DNA from: Opitutales bacterium
GTDB lineage: Bacteria; Verrucomicrobiota; Verrucomicrobiia; Opitutales; Seribacteraceae
DNA: 64,000 bases
NCBI GenBank assembly: GCA_028045305.1
Contig: JAOFTV010000010.1
Coordinates: 1 to 64,000 of the forward strand
Direction of reading: 5' to 3'
The notes beneath the pieces were generated by a model that was not told where the DNA came from, did not search any database, and saw only the letters and a list, made by a program, of their open reading frames with translations. This document shows, piece after piece, positions 8,671 through 18,215 of the stretch. A program made the position numbers and the translations under genes. Positions within the stretch are counted from its first letter, which is position 1; every line of letters starts with the position of its first letter.

Positions 8671-11243
8671 GAAAAGAGAAATTGATTTGTGTCTCCTGGC
8701 TTGCGTTAGGCTTTTTGTTGTCGTCTAACCTTTCAGTTGCACAGGATAACCTGGATCTTCGTGTTGATCAATTACTTGACCGTATCAATGAACTAGAAGG
8801 CCGTGGGGGTGCAGTTTCTGAAAGTATTGAAGATGTTAGGGATTTGGAACAGCACAGGAGTACTTCCTACAAGGAAGATAGTACTGTTCCCCAATTTTCT
8901 ACGGAAGAAAAAATAGATGAATTACTTCTGCGGTTAGAGCAATTAGAAGGTAGGGAACCTACAACCGAGCCCTCTCCTGAGAGTACTAAAGGCGAGCAAC
9001 CAGTTATGACTATCGAATCTCCCCTGCCTGTTCTTGGGGACTCTGATGCTGTTGGTAAGCAGAGCCAAAATGAATTATCCGAGGGGCAAATTCGGGATGT
9101 TCCTCCCGATCATGGAAATAACCTGCAAACCTCTCTTCAGCTTGAGTCAGCCGAACCACAAGTTCTTAACACATTTGATAGTGAAGATATGGATTTACGC
9201 ATAGATGAATTGCTTGAGCGCTTGAATGTTTTAGAAAAGGAGGGTGAGAAGCCTTTGACTTTGCAAAGTAATCAAACTGATTCAGTTGGGGATGACTCTC
9301 TTAATGATTCCATCCCTACACCCCCTCCAATTGAGCACATAGAAAGTGAAGAATCGGAAAGAGCACCTTTATTTCCTAAATCGTTCTCTGCTGATCTGCC
9401 TCCATCTAAGCTAGCCAAAAAAGGTCCCGCTTTTCGTCCCATTGATAATGAGCAAAAAAGTGAGAAGGATGTCGGAGGGCGCGTAGATGAATTATTGCAG
9501 AGGTTGGACGGTCTCGAGAGTTCTTGGAACCTTGAAATGGAAGATATTCGAGAAGATGGTTTGGATCCTGCCAGAAACTTGAAACGCGGCTCACTAGAAG
9601 AGCCCACACCTTTGCCCATAAAAGAGTTGGCAGTCGATGAAATAGAACCCTCTCCAGAATTACCACCTGTTATTTCCCCAGATGAGAATGTTTCAAGTCA
9701 AGCAGTCGGGCTTAATCAACTTTCTGAAGGTATGCCGGGGGAAGAAAATGCTGAAATAAACATGCCGCATCCATCTTCTTTTGATGTGGGAGACCGGGTA
9801 GATACATTGCTTCACAGGCTTAAGAAGTTAGAATCCATGAAAAAGAGTGAAGCTGGGCATAAATACCAAGCTACTAAATCCAACAAACAGTTCAAAGATC
9901 ACGCATTGCCCAAAAGACAAAATGGTTTTGATTCGAGTCCCCGAAAAGAACCTGTTTTAAAACAAACCCTCGCAGTCTTATCTCGGGCAAAGGAGAGAAA
10001 ATCTTCCGAGTTCAGGAAAATGGCGGAGTCACTCAAGGCAAAGCCCAAAAGCCAGGAAGGATGGAATCTATTGGTTTTGCGGGAGTTGACTTTGCAACAT
10101 TCTCCTGAACTATTGATAAAAAAGGCTCAGGTATCCACGAGTAAGAAATCCAAACCAGCCCTAGAATTTGGGCGTTATCCAACAGTTAAAGGCAAAGTGT
10201 CCTACAATGATTATACTAAGATTGCCTCTTTTCAAACCTGGGACTCCGAGCCATATGGTATTTTTTCCTATGGGTTGGAAGGCAGTTGGGTGCTCTATGA
10301 TGGGCATAAGACGCGAAAGCAAATTAAGACAGCAGAGTTGGAAACTAAGGAGGCAGAATGGTCCTTGGTTGTGGAAGAGCAGAAAGTTCTTCGCCAATTG
10401 ATAGATCATTTTTTCAATGCCTTGAACGCACAGGTGGAGGTTTACTTTCTCGGAGGCATAGACCGATTAATTCGGGAGAGGTTAAGAGTGTACGAAAAAC
10501 AGGTAGCTTCTGGCATCCAGGATCGCATGCTACTCAATAAGACAATGAGAGAGTTGGAAAATTTACGATCACAGCGTCTAACTGCGGAGCATTCTGTAGA
10601 GGCATCCAAATCGGAAATTTCATTTCTCATCAATGCGGATGACGATTTTTGGAACAATCCAAGCCGTTTCCTTTCTCCACCTGAATTTTTTATGGATTAT
10701 CAATTCGATCCTGACTCATCTGCCCAAGCTGCTCTTGGGAAATCAGGGGTGAAAGTGGCTGAAAGTAAATACGATGAAATTAAAAGTGGCTTGTCCCCAG
10801 TTGTTGAGCTTACTTCCAAAGCTGGATATCAAGGGAAGAACAACATAGGGATTGATTCACAGGGTCAGGAGTTTTCTTTTGGTGTTAGCCTAACTTTACC
10901 TATTACCGACTATTACCTGACCAAAAGTAAGTTGTTGAAGGCACGGGAGGAAATCAAACAGGCGGAGGCAAAGGAGTATAATCTTTTGCGCCAGCAACAA
11001 AACCAATACCAGTCCGAGTTGCTGAAACTAGAATTGGCAGAAAAGAATTTTTTGTTGCAGAAAGAATTGTATAGCCTGCAAAAAGATCGTTTAGAAGATA
11101 TGAATTTTGTCTCTGGACGTGGATTGTTTGATAAATCCAGCGCTCTGTTGGAAGAGGAGGAGCTTTTAAGAAGGGAATTATCCCGGGAGCATGCAAGGAT
11201 CAAAACTATTAAACATAAGTATTTGCTCGATTTAATTGAATAA
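8667..11243 (+). CDS. TolC-family outer-membrane channel with five-repeat N-terminal extension
   Basis: Starting at the ATG that overlaps the upstream stop (ATGA at 8667-8670), the 858-residue product has a signal peptide (MRKEKLICVSWLALGFLLSS, cleavage near AQ) and a long low-complexity, acidic and proline-rich region. The last about 390 residues resemble a TolC/OEP repeat domain with long coiled-coil helices (SxxxYDEIKSGLSPVVELTSK, SFGVSLTLPITDYY). TolC proteins form the outer-membrane exit duct of type I systems. The N-terminal about 400 residues hold five copies of a 15-residue amphipathic motif of the form RVDELLxRLxxLE, spaced by about 50, 95, 95 and 104 residues. Ordinary TolC proteins lack this. 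The extension may bind partners in the periplasm; that is inference. An alternative ATG at 8652 would add five residues. Confidence 0.85.
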   Translation: MRKEKLICVSWLALGFLLSSNLSVAQDNLDLRVDQLLDRINELEGRGGAVSESIEDVRDLEQHRSTSYKEDSTVPQFSTEEKIDELLLRLEQLEGREPTTEPSPESTKGEQPVMTIESPLPVLGDSDAVGKQSQNELSEGQIRDVPPDHGNNLQTSLQLESAEPQVLNTFDSEDMDLRIDELLERLNVLEKEGEKPLTLQSNQTDSVGDDSLNDSIPTPPPIEHIESEESERAPLFPKSFSADLPPSKLAKKGPAFRPIDNEQKSEKDVGGRVDELLQRLDGLESSWNLEMEDIREDGLDPARNLKRGSLEEPTPLPIKELAVDEIEPSPELPPVISPDENVSSQAVGLNQLSEGMPGEENAEINMPHPSSFDVGDRVDTLLHRLKKLESMKKSEAGHKYQATKSNKQFKDHALPKRQNGFDSSPRKEPVLKQTLAVLSRAKERKSSEFRKMAESLKAKPKSQEGWNLLVLRELTLQHSPELLIKKAQVSTSKKSKPALEFGRYPTVKGKVSYNDYTKIASFQTWDSEPYGIFSYGLEGSWVLYDGHKTRKQIKTAELETKEAEWSLVVEEQKVLRQLIDHFFNALNAQVEVYFLGGIDRLIRERLRVYEKQVASGIQDRMLLNKTMRELENLRSQRLTAEHSVEASKSEISFLINADDDFWNNPSRFLSPPEFFMDYQFDPDSSAQAALGKSGVKVAESKYDEIKSGLSPVVELTSKAGYQGKNNIGIDSQGQEFSFGVSLTLPITDYYLTKSKLLKAREEIKQAEAKEYNLLRQQQNQYQSELLKLELAEKNFLLQKELYSLQKDRLEDMNFVSGRGLFDKSSALLEEEELLRRELSREHARIKTIKHKYLLDLIE
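8757..9836 (+). repeat. Five spaced RVDELLxRLxxLE protein repeats within the TolC-like gene
   Basis: The motif occurs at residues about 31-45 (LRVDQLLDRINELEG), 82-96 (KIDELLLRLEQLEG), 177-191 (LRIDELLERLNVLEK), 272-286 (GRVDELLQRLDGLES) and 376-390 (DRVDTLLHRLKKLES). Each is a predicted amphipathic helix with Leu/Ile at heptad positions, separated by Ser/Pro/Glu-rich linkers. The conserved core against diverged linkers indicates selection on the helices rather than recent duplication. Confidence 0.85.
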
Positions 11244-11269
11244 AAAGTAACAAAAAGAAGGAGGAGTTC

Positions 11270-11806
11270 ATGAGAAAGGTATTACACATATTAGGATATT
11301 TTAATGATGAGGACATCGCTTGGATGACTCAGTTTGGCCGAAAGAAGAGCATCTCCGCGAATGAGTTCCTCATTCAAACAAGCGTACAATTGAGCTCGAT
11401 TTATTTCGTTTTGAACGGACGTTTCCAAATCGAACTTCCTGATGGTACTCTAATTGCCAAGATAAAAAGTGGGGAGATCCTTGGTGAAATGTCCTTTATC
11501 GAAGAGGAGATGCCTAGTGTAAATGTTAAGGCGGCGGAGGATTCTTCCGTAGTTGCACTGGACTATGATTTTATGCACGAACGCTTTAGAGAAACTCCAA
11601 GTTTTGAAGCCCGTTTTTACAAAGCGATTAGCTTGTTTCTTTCTTCTCGTCTTCGTGGAGTCGCTGGAAAGCTTTCCTATGGCAAGGCCGAGCAAAAAGA
11701 TGCCAAGGAAATGAAAATGCTAGAGAGTAATATTGATAATGCGACCTTGCAAAGAATCCAGATCGCAGGCGAGCGATTCAATCGTTTGCTCAGTCATTTT
11801 AGTTAA
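11270..11806 (+). CDS. Stand-alone cyclic-nucleotide-binding-domain protein
   Basis: A 178-residue protein whose residues about 10-130 fit a Crp/cNMP-binding beta-roll (FLIQTSVQLSSIYFVLNGRFQIEL, IKSGEILGEMSFIEEEMPSVNVKA). The phosphate-binding-cassette region GEMSFIEEEMPSVNV lacks the canonical Arg of GE...RxA, so nucleotide binding is doubtful. No helix-turn-helix follows; the C-terminus is a helical tail. A strong Shine-Dalgarno (AAGGAGG at 11258-11264, 5-base spacing) precedes the ATG. It lies 26 bases after the TolC-like gene and is probably the last gene of the secretion operon. Proteins of this kind are seen with NHLM exporters, and a regulatory or gating role for the ABC pair is inferred. 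It is unlikely to be a DNA-binding regulator. Confidence 0.75.
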   Translation: MRKVLHILGYFNDEDIAWMTQFGRKKSISANEFLIQTSVQLSSIYFVLNGRFQIELPDGTLIAKIKSGEILGEMSFIEEEMPSVNVKAAEDSSVVALDYDFMHERFRETPSFEARFYKAISLFLSSRLRGVAGKLSYGKAEQKDAKEMKMLESNIDNATLQRIQIAGERFNRLLSHFS

Positions 11807-12183
11807 TTTTAATTAGCTTCATTTTCCAACATTGAGAATCTGCTGATAGAGTCCCTATTTCTTAACGAAAACAGCTCGCTCCTTTGGGACATACCTCTAA
11901 TTTATTACGGGTGATCAAGGAATCAGGCTATTGTACCTCAACTCTTATTCGAGAACCTGCTTTGTGGGGAAAAACCTGAGGAGAGCTTGAAAACTATTAG
12001 CTGCTAGATGGGGATTTCGAAAAATCGAACTTTTTAATATGTACAACGATTCTTTGGGGAGTGGGGACTTGACCGTAAAATCTATTTGAGTTTGAGGAAC
12101 TTTATGGTCAGTAGAATGGCGCGTGGTCTCAATTGTTTTTCAGAGAATTAATTTATAAAGTCGTAGGTATCTATGAAATCTTC
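11807..12183. other. Intergenic stretch without recognisable gene
   Basis: Between the cNMP-binding gene and the convergent DUF6428 gene there are 377 bases with frequent stops in all frames. No RNA gene, repeat or clear terminator was recognised. It may hold gene debris, but no family could be identified by eye. Confidence 0.5.
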
Positions 12184-12651
12184 TTAGCAACAACCCGACT
12201 CCGGAGAGCAAGAGGGAGCGGATGATTCAACTAGATCAATCTTTGCGGGTTCGGCACCAGGAATACCACACTTATCTTTAGCCAGGCAGTCCGTCTGCTT
12301 TGCGGTGAGCTGGAAGCGACCTTGGGCAAAGTCCAATCCGTACCGGCCGATGGTGTCGGACTGGTATTCGACTTCCACCTCCAAGTTGCCAAATCCAAGT
12401 GCTTCCTGGGCCCGCTCCACGATGCCGTAAGCCCTGCAGGGTGCAAGGCGGTGATCATAGTCATCCGCGCTCCATAGTTGAAAGCTGATGACCTGCTCAT
12501 CACGCTGCGTGCCTCCGCAGTCCACATATTTTTTAGTGACCAATGCGACCTCGGTCAGGTGAAAGTGCGGAGGAACATGGGTGCCATTGGGGAGAACGAA
12601 GGTCAGTTCATCCACTTCATCGAGATGTTCAAAAAAGGTGCTAAGGTTCAT
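12184..12651 (-). CDS. DUF6428 family protein
   Basis: A 155-residue soluble protein with the features of the DUF6428 family: N-terminal helix then PPHFHLTEV, a VDCGG motif, a QLW motif, KTDC.AKDKCG near the C-terminus, and a Cys-rich end (SCSPESGCC). The family often sits near arsenic or metal-related genes, which would fit the metal island that begins about 1.3 kb away, but this gene lies outside the flavoprotein boundary. The conserved Cys and His residues suggest metal or metalloid binding; no enzymatic role is known to me. It is divergent from the TIM-barrel gene with 111 bases between their starts. Confidence 0.7.
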   Translation of the reverse strand: MNLSTFFEHLDEVDELTFVLPNGTHVPPHFHLTEVALVTKKYVDCGGTQRDEQVISFQLWSADDYDHRLAPCRAYGIVERAQEALGFGNLEVEVEYQSDTIGRYGLDFAQGRFQLTAKQTDCLAKDKCGIPGAEPAKIDLVESSAPSCSPESGCC

Positions 12652-12762
12652 GTCTTGATTGACTATTAAGATTTCAGGCAGTTGGCAACTTGAAGCCTTT
12701 GTTTTAGAAAAAAATTACAATTATCTTGAATGTATATCTTAGCACATTCTATTGATTGAGTT

Positions 12763-14434
<1,672 letters not shown>

Positions 14435-14438
14435 ATTT

Positions 14439-17400
14439 CTATCGGGTTGTGATGGATTTGAATCGGTGGGTGATTTCTGCCAGTCCGCAATAGAGGACGG
14501 GCACGACAAAGATTGTGAGGATGGCAAGCAACATGCCGCCGAACGATGGGATGGCCATGGGCACCATGATATCGGATCCACGCCCGACTGAGGTAAGCAC
14601 GGGCAGCAGTGCGAGTATGGTGGTGGCGCTGGTCATCATTGCGGGGCGGACGCGGCGGTTGCCGGCTTCCACTGTGGCGGCTCGGATTTCTTCTAAAGTT
14701 TTCGGGTTCTTCTCGGTGAAGATCTGCTGTAGATAGGTGCAAACGATGACGCCGTTGTCTGTCGCAATACCAAACAGTGCGAGAAACCCCACCCAGACGG
14801 CTACACTAAGGTTGATCGTGCTCATCTGGAAGAGCTCGCGCAGGTTGTGTCCGAATAGACTAAAGTCCATGAACCAGGGCTGCCCGTAGAGCCAGATAAG
14901 GATGAAGCCGCCGGACCAAGCGAAGAGGATGCCGGAGAAGACAAGAAGTGTTGTCGAAACACGCTTGAACTGAAAATAGAGAATCAGCCAGATCGCAAAG
15001 AGAGCGATTGGCATGACGACTCGGAGTTTCTTTTCGGCACGCACTTGGTTCTCGTAACTGCCGGTAAACTTGTAGCTGACTCCGGCGGGGATATTGAGTT
15101 CACCGCTTTCAATTTTCTGTTGGAGAAAGTCCTGGGCCTGCTCGACGACCTCGACTTCGGCGTAGCCGTCGCGCTTGTCGAAGATGACATAGCCGACCAG
15201 AAAAGTATCTTCGCTTTTGATGACTTGTGGGCCACGTAGATAGTTGATGGCAGCAAGTTCACGCAGTGGGATCTGGGTGCCATCGGGAGCTGCAACCAGT
15301 ATCTCCTCGATAGATTCAATTGTATCACGCAGCTCACGCATGTAGCGCACTCGGACGGGATACCGTTCGCGCCCTTCAACAGTCTGCGTGATGGGCTTCC
15401 CTCCGATGGCAACTTCGATGACATCCTGCACCATCTTGATCTTTACGCCGTAGCGAGCGATGGCATCGCGGTCGATGTCGATTTCCAGGTAGGGCTTGCC
15501 CACGATCCGGTCGGCTAGAACCGCTTCTGCTTTGATCGAAGGAACCTGTTTTAAGTTCGCCTCGATATCGAGTGCCACCTTTTCGAGTGTTTCCAGATCA
15601 GGACCGTAAACCTTGAGTCCCATCGGTGCCCGCATCCCGCTTTGTAACATGACGATCCGGGCGGCGATTGGTTGAAGCTTTGGAGCGGAGGTTGTTCCGG
15701 GGATGGTGGCGGCTTTTACAATTTCATCCCAGATGTCATCTGGACTTTCGATATGATCCCGCCACTGGCGAAAAGGGCGTCCGTTATCATCTGGTATCAA
15801 CTCATCGGCTCCATCGCGCTCAAACCTGTCTTTTGATTTGTCGTAGGCGAAGGTCAGAATGCGACCGTCTTCGTCGGTAATAAACTCAGATTTGTAGGAG
15901 ATGATGGTTTCGATCATTGAGATGGGAGCTGGGTCAAGCGGACTCTCCACGCGCCCGAGTTTACCCACGGCACTCTCAACCTCAGGAATCGCGTTGATCG
16001 CCATGTCCTGTTTGCGCAGCACATCCATGACTTCACCTATAGAAGCGTGTGGCATGGTGGTGGGCATGAGTAGGTAGGAGCCCTCGTCGAGGTCTGGCAT
16101 AAATTCTTTACCCAAGCCGGGGACCGCATGCGCCATGCTCACGAAAGGTTTGCTGGATTGGATAGAATCCGGCATCCATCCGAAGACCTTACCCCATCCC
16201 AGCCAAGTCGTGAAACCAAAGACGACAATCAGGCAACTGAATGCGATGAAGGCGGTTTTAATGCGTAATATAAACGCGAGCATTTTGGCATAGAACCGGA
16301 TGAAGAGATAAAAGAAGCCGAGGAGCCCTCCGACTGTCAGAAGGACGAAGGCAATGTTGTGCCATTGCGCTTCTGGACCAAGAGGCTTCCAATCAGCTGC
16401 CAGCCAAATAGCGACGAACACTGCGACGACGAAGTTGAAACTAAACAAGACACCCCGTTGTGCCTTCTCAGGAATTTTCGGGCTCGCGATGTGGAAAGCT
16501 GCCGCGATGAGCATCAATGCCCCAAGCCACCAGGGAAACCACGAGATGAGCAATGCCCCTAGTAAGCCGATAATCCCGATGCCTCCCCAAAGGCCAAACT
16601 TGGCTAAGTGAGATTTGTAGCGGCCTGCGATGAACCAGTGTGCCAGAGGCGGGATGATCGTGAGCGCCACTATAATGGAGCCGATCAGGGCAAAGGTCTT
16701 GGTGTAGGCCAAGGGACGAAAGAGTTTTCCTTCTGCTGCTTCCATTGTGAACACGGGCAGGAAGCTGATCACGGTCGTGAGGACTGCAGTGACCACTGCG
16801 CTGGCAACTTCTGTGCAAGCTCGGTAAACCACTTCAAGTCGGCTCTCCTCGGGCGCTGCGTCATCCAGATGCTTGAGTATATTCTCTATGAGCACCACGC
16901 CCATATCGACGATGGTGCCAATGGCGATTGCGATACCTGAGAGGGCGACGACGTTGGCATCGACCCCGAAGAGCTTCATGCCGATGAATGAAAAGAGCAC
17001 CGCGAGCGGTAATACGCCGGAGACTAGCGCTGCGCTGCGCAGGTGGAGCAACATCAGCACGACCACGATGATCGTGACCAGAATCTGTTGGCGCACGGCA
17101 TCTTCCAGCGTGCCAAGTGTCTCGTATATCAGACCAGTGCGATCATAGAACGGCACGATCTCGACTTGGCTGACTGTTCCATCCGCGAGCGTCTTCTTTG
17201 GGAGGCCGGGTGAAATATCCTTTATCTTTTCTTTGACCCGCTTGATGACTGCCAAGGGATTTTCGCCGTAGCGTGTGACGACGACACCCCCGACGGCTTC
17301 CGCTCCAGCTTTGTCCAGTGCACCGCGACGAAGTGCAGGTCCAAATTCGATTTCAGCAATTTCATCGAGCGTGATGGGCACATTGTCCCGCTGGGTGATG

Positions 17401-18215
17401 ACGGTTTTGCGTAGGTCGTCGAGATCCTCAATAAAGCCGAGGCCTCGAACGACATATTCGACCGCATTGATTTCTATGGTGCGTGCCCCGACGTCCAGAT
17501 TGCTGCCACGCACTGCGTCAAATACCTCGTGGAGTGCGATGCCATAGGTTCGTAATGCATCAGGATCCACATCGACTTGATACTCTTTGACGTAGCCGCC
17601 GATGGATGCCACTTCGGCTACGCCATCGACTCCCTGTAGTGCGTAGCGCACATACCAGTCCTGCGTGCTCCGAAGTTCGTCCAGATCCCAGCCACCGGTG
17701 GGCTCACCCTCAGTACTTATGCCTTCGAGTGTATACCAGAACACTTGGCCGAGCGCGGTTGCATCGGGGCCGAGCTGAGGAGAGGCGCCTTGAGGCAAGG
17801 TGCCTGATGGTAGGCTATTGAGCTTTTCGAGGATTCGAGAGCGCGTCCAATAGAACTCCGCATCGTCCTTGAAAATGATGTAGATCGACGAGAAGCCGAA
17901 CATGGAGTAGCTCCGGATCGTCTTGACCTCGGGGAGCCCGAGCAGGGCCGTCGTCAGCGGATACGTAATCTGGTCTTCGATATCCTGCGGTGAGCGGCCC
18001 ATCCATTCGGTGAAAACGATTTGCTGGTTTTCTCCGATGTCCGGGATGGCATCGACTGGCACTGGGTCACGTGGGATTATTTCCGACTCCCAGTCGAAGG
18101 GGGCGACTGCGATTCCCCATACGATCAAGACGACGGTAAAAAGAATGACGACCAGCTTGTTTTCGAGACAGAAGCGAATCAGGCCGTTTATGGGATTGTT
18201 CGATTTAGTGGGCAT
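14439..18215 (-). CDS. cusA: CusA-like heavy-metal RND efflux pump
   Basis: A 1258-residue inner-membrane proton-driven transporter of the HME-RND group. The N-terminal helix is followed by porter-domain motifs IPDIGENQQIVFTEWMGRSP and DIEDQITYPL, the helix-4 motif GTIVDMGVVLIEN with its conserved Asp and Glu, and the C-terminal LFGIATDNGVIV segment. CusA proteins are usually about 1050 residues; here an extra hydrophobic stretch at about residues 525-680 adds several membrane helices in the middle, as in some Bacteroidota and PVC homologues. It overlaps the adaptor gene by 11 bases. The partner proteins (His/Cys heavy-metal-binding domains, DUF3347) favour Cu(I)/Ag(I), but the substrate is inferred. 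Confidence 0.9.
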   Translation of the reverse strand: MPTKSNNPINGLIRFCLENKLVVILFTVVLIVWGIAVAPFDWESEIIPRDPVPVDAIPDIGENQQIVFTEWMGRSPQDIEDQITYPLTTALLGLPEVKTIRSYSMFGFSSIYIIFKDDAEFYWTRSRILEKLNSLPSGTLPQGASPQLGPDATALGQVFWYTLEGISTEGEPTGGWDLDELRSTQDWYVRYALQGVDGVAEVASIGGYVKEYQVDVDPDALRTYGIALHEVFDAVRGSNLDVGARTIEINAVEYVVRGLGFIEDLDDLRKTVITQRDNVPITLDEIAEIEFGPALRRGALDKAGAEAVGGVVVTRYGENPLAVIKRVKEKIKDISPGLPKKTLADGTVSQVEIVPFYDRTGLIYETLGTLEDAVRQQILVTIIVVVLMLLHLRSAALVSGVLPLAVLFSFIGMKLFGVDANVVALSGIAIAIGTIVDMGVVLIENILKHLDDAAPEESRLEVVYRACTEVASAVVTAVLTTVISFLPVFTMEAAEGKLFRPLAYTKTFALIGSIIVALTIIPPLAHWFIAGRYKSHLAKFGLWGGIGIIGLLGALLISWFPWWLGALMLIAAAFHIASPKIPEKAQRGVLFSFNFVVAVFVAIWLAADWKPLGPEAQWHNIAFVLLTVGGLLGFFYLFIRFYAKMLAFILRIKTAFIAFSCLIVVFGFTTWLGWGKVFGWMPDSIQSSKPFVSMAHAVPGLGKEFMPDLDEGSYLLMPTTMPHASIGEVMDVLRKQDMAINAIPEVESAVGKLGRVESPLDPAPISMIETIISYKSEFITDEDGRILTFAYDKSKDRFERDGADELIPDDNGRPFRQWRDHIESPDDIWDEIVKAATIPGTTSAPKLQPIAARIVMLQSGMRAPMGLKVYGPDLETLEKVALDIEANLKQVPSIKAEAVLADRIVGKPYLEIDIDRDAIARYGVKIKMVQDVIEVAIGGKPITQTVEGRERYPVRVRYMRELRDTIESIEEILVAAPDGTQIPLRELAAINYLRGPQVIKSEDTFLVGYVIFDKRDGYAEVEVVEQAQDFLQQKIESGELNIPAGVSYKFTGSYENQVRAEKKLRVVMPIALFAIWLILYFQFKRVSTTLLVFSGILFAWSGGFILIWLYGQPWFMDFSLFGHNLRELFQMSTINLSVAVWVGFLALFGIATDNGVIVCTYLQQIFTEKNPKTLEEIRAATVEAGNRRVRPAMMTSATTILALLPVLTSVGRGSDIMVPMAIPSFGGMLLAILTIFVVPVLYCGLAEITHRFKSITTR

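Noticed and set aside
14435-14581. Longer start for the DUF3347 protein (ATG at 14,581)
   Set aside because: The extra 49 residues are antisense-like Pro/Ser-rich, overlap the CusA-like gene and hide the signal peptide.
15668-17821. Several plus-strand frames opposite the CusA-like gene
   Set aside because: Shadow frames in a GC-richer gene; no homology or signals.
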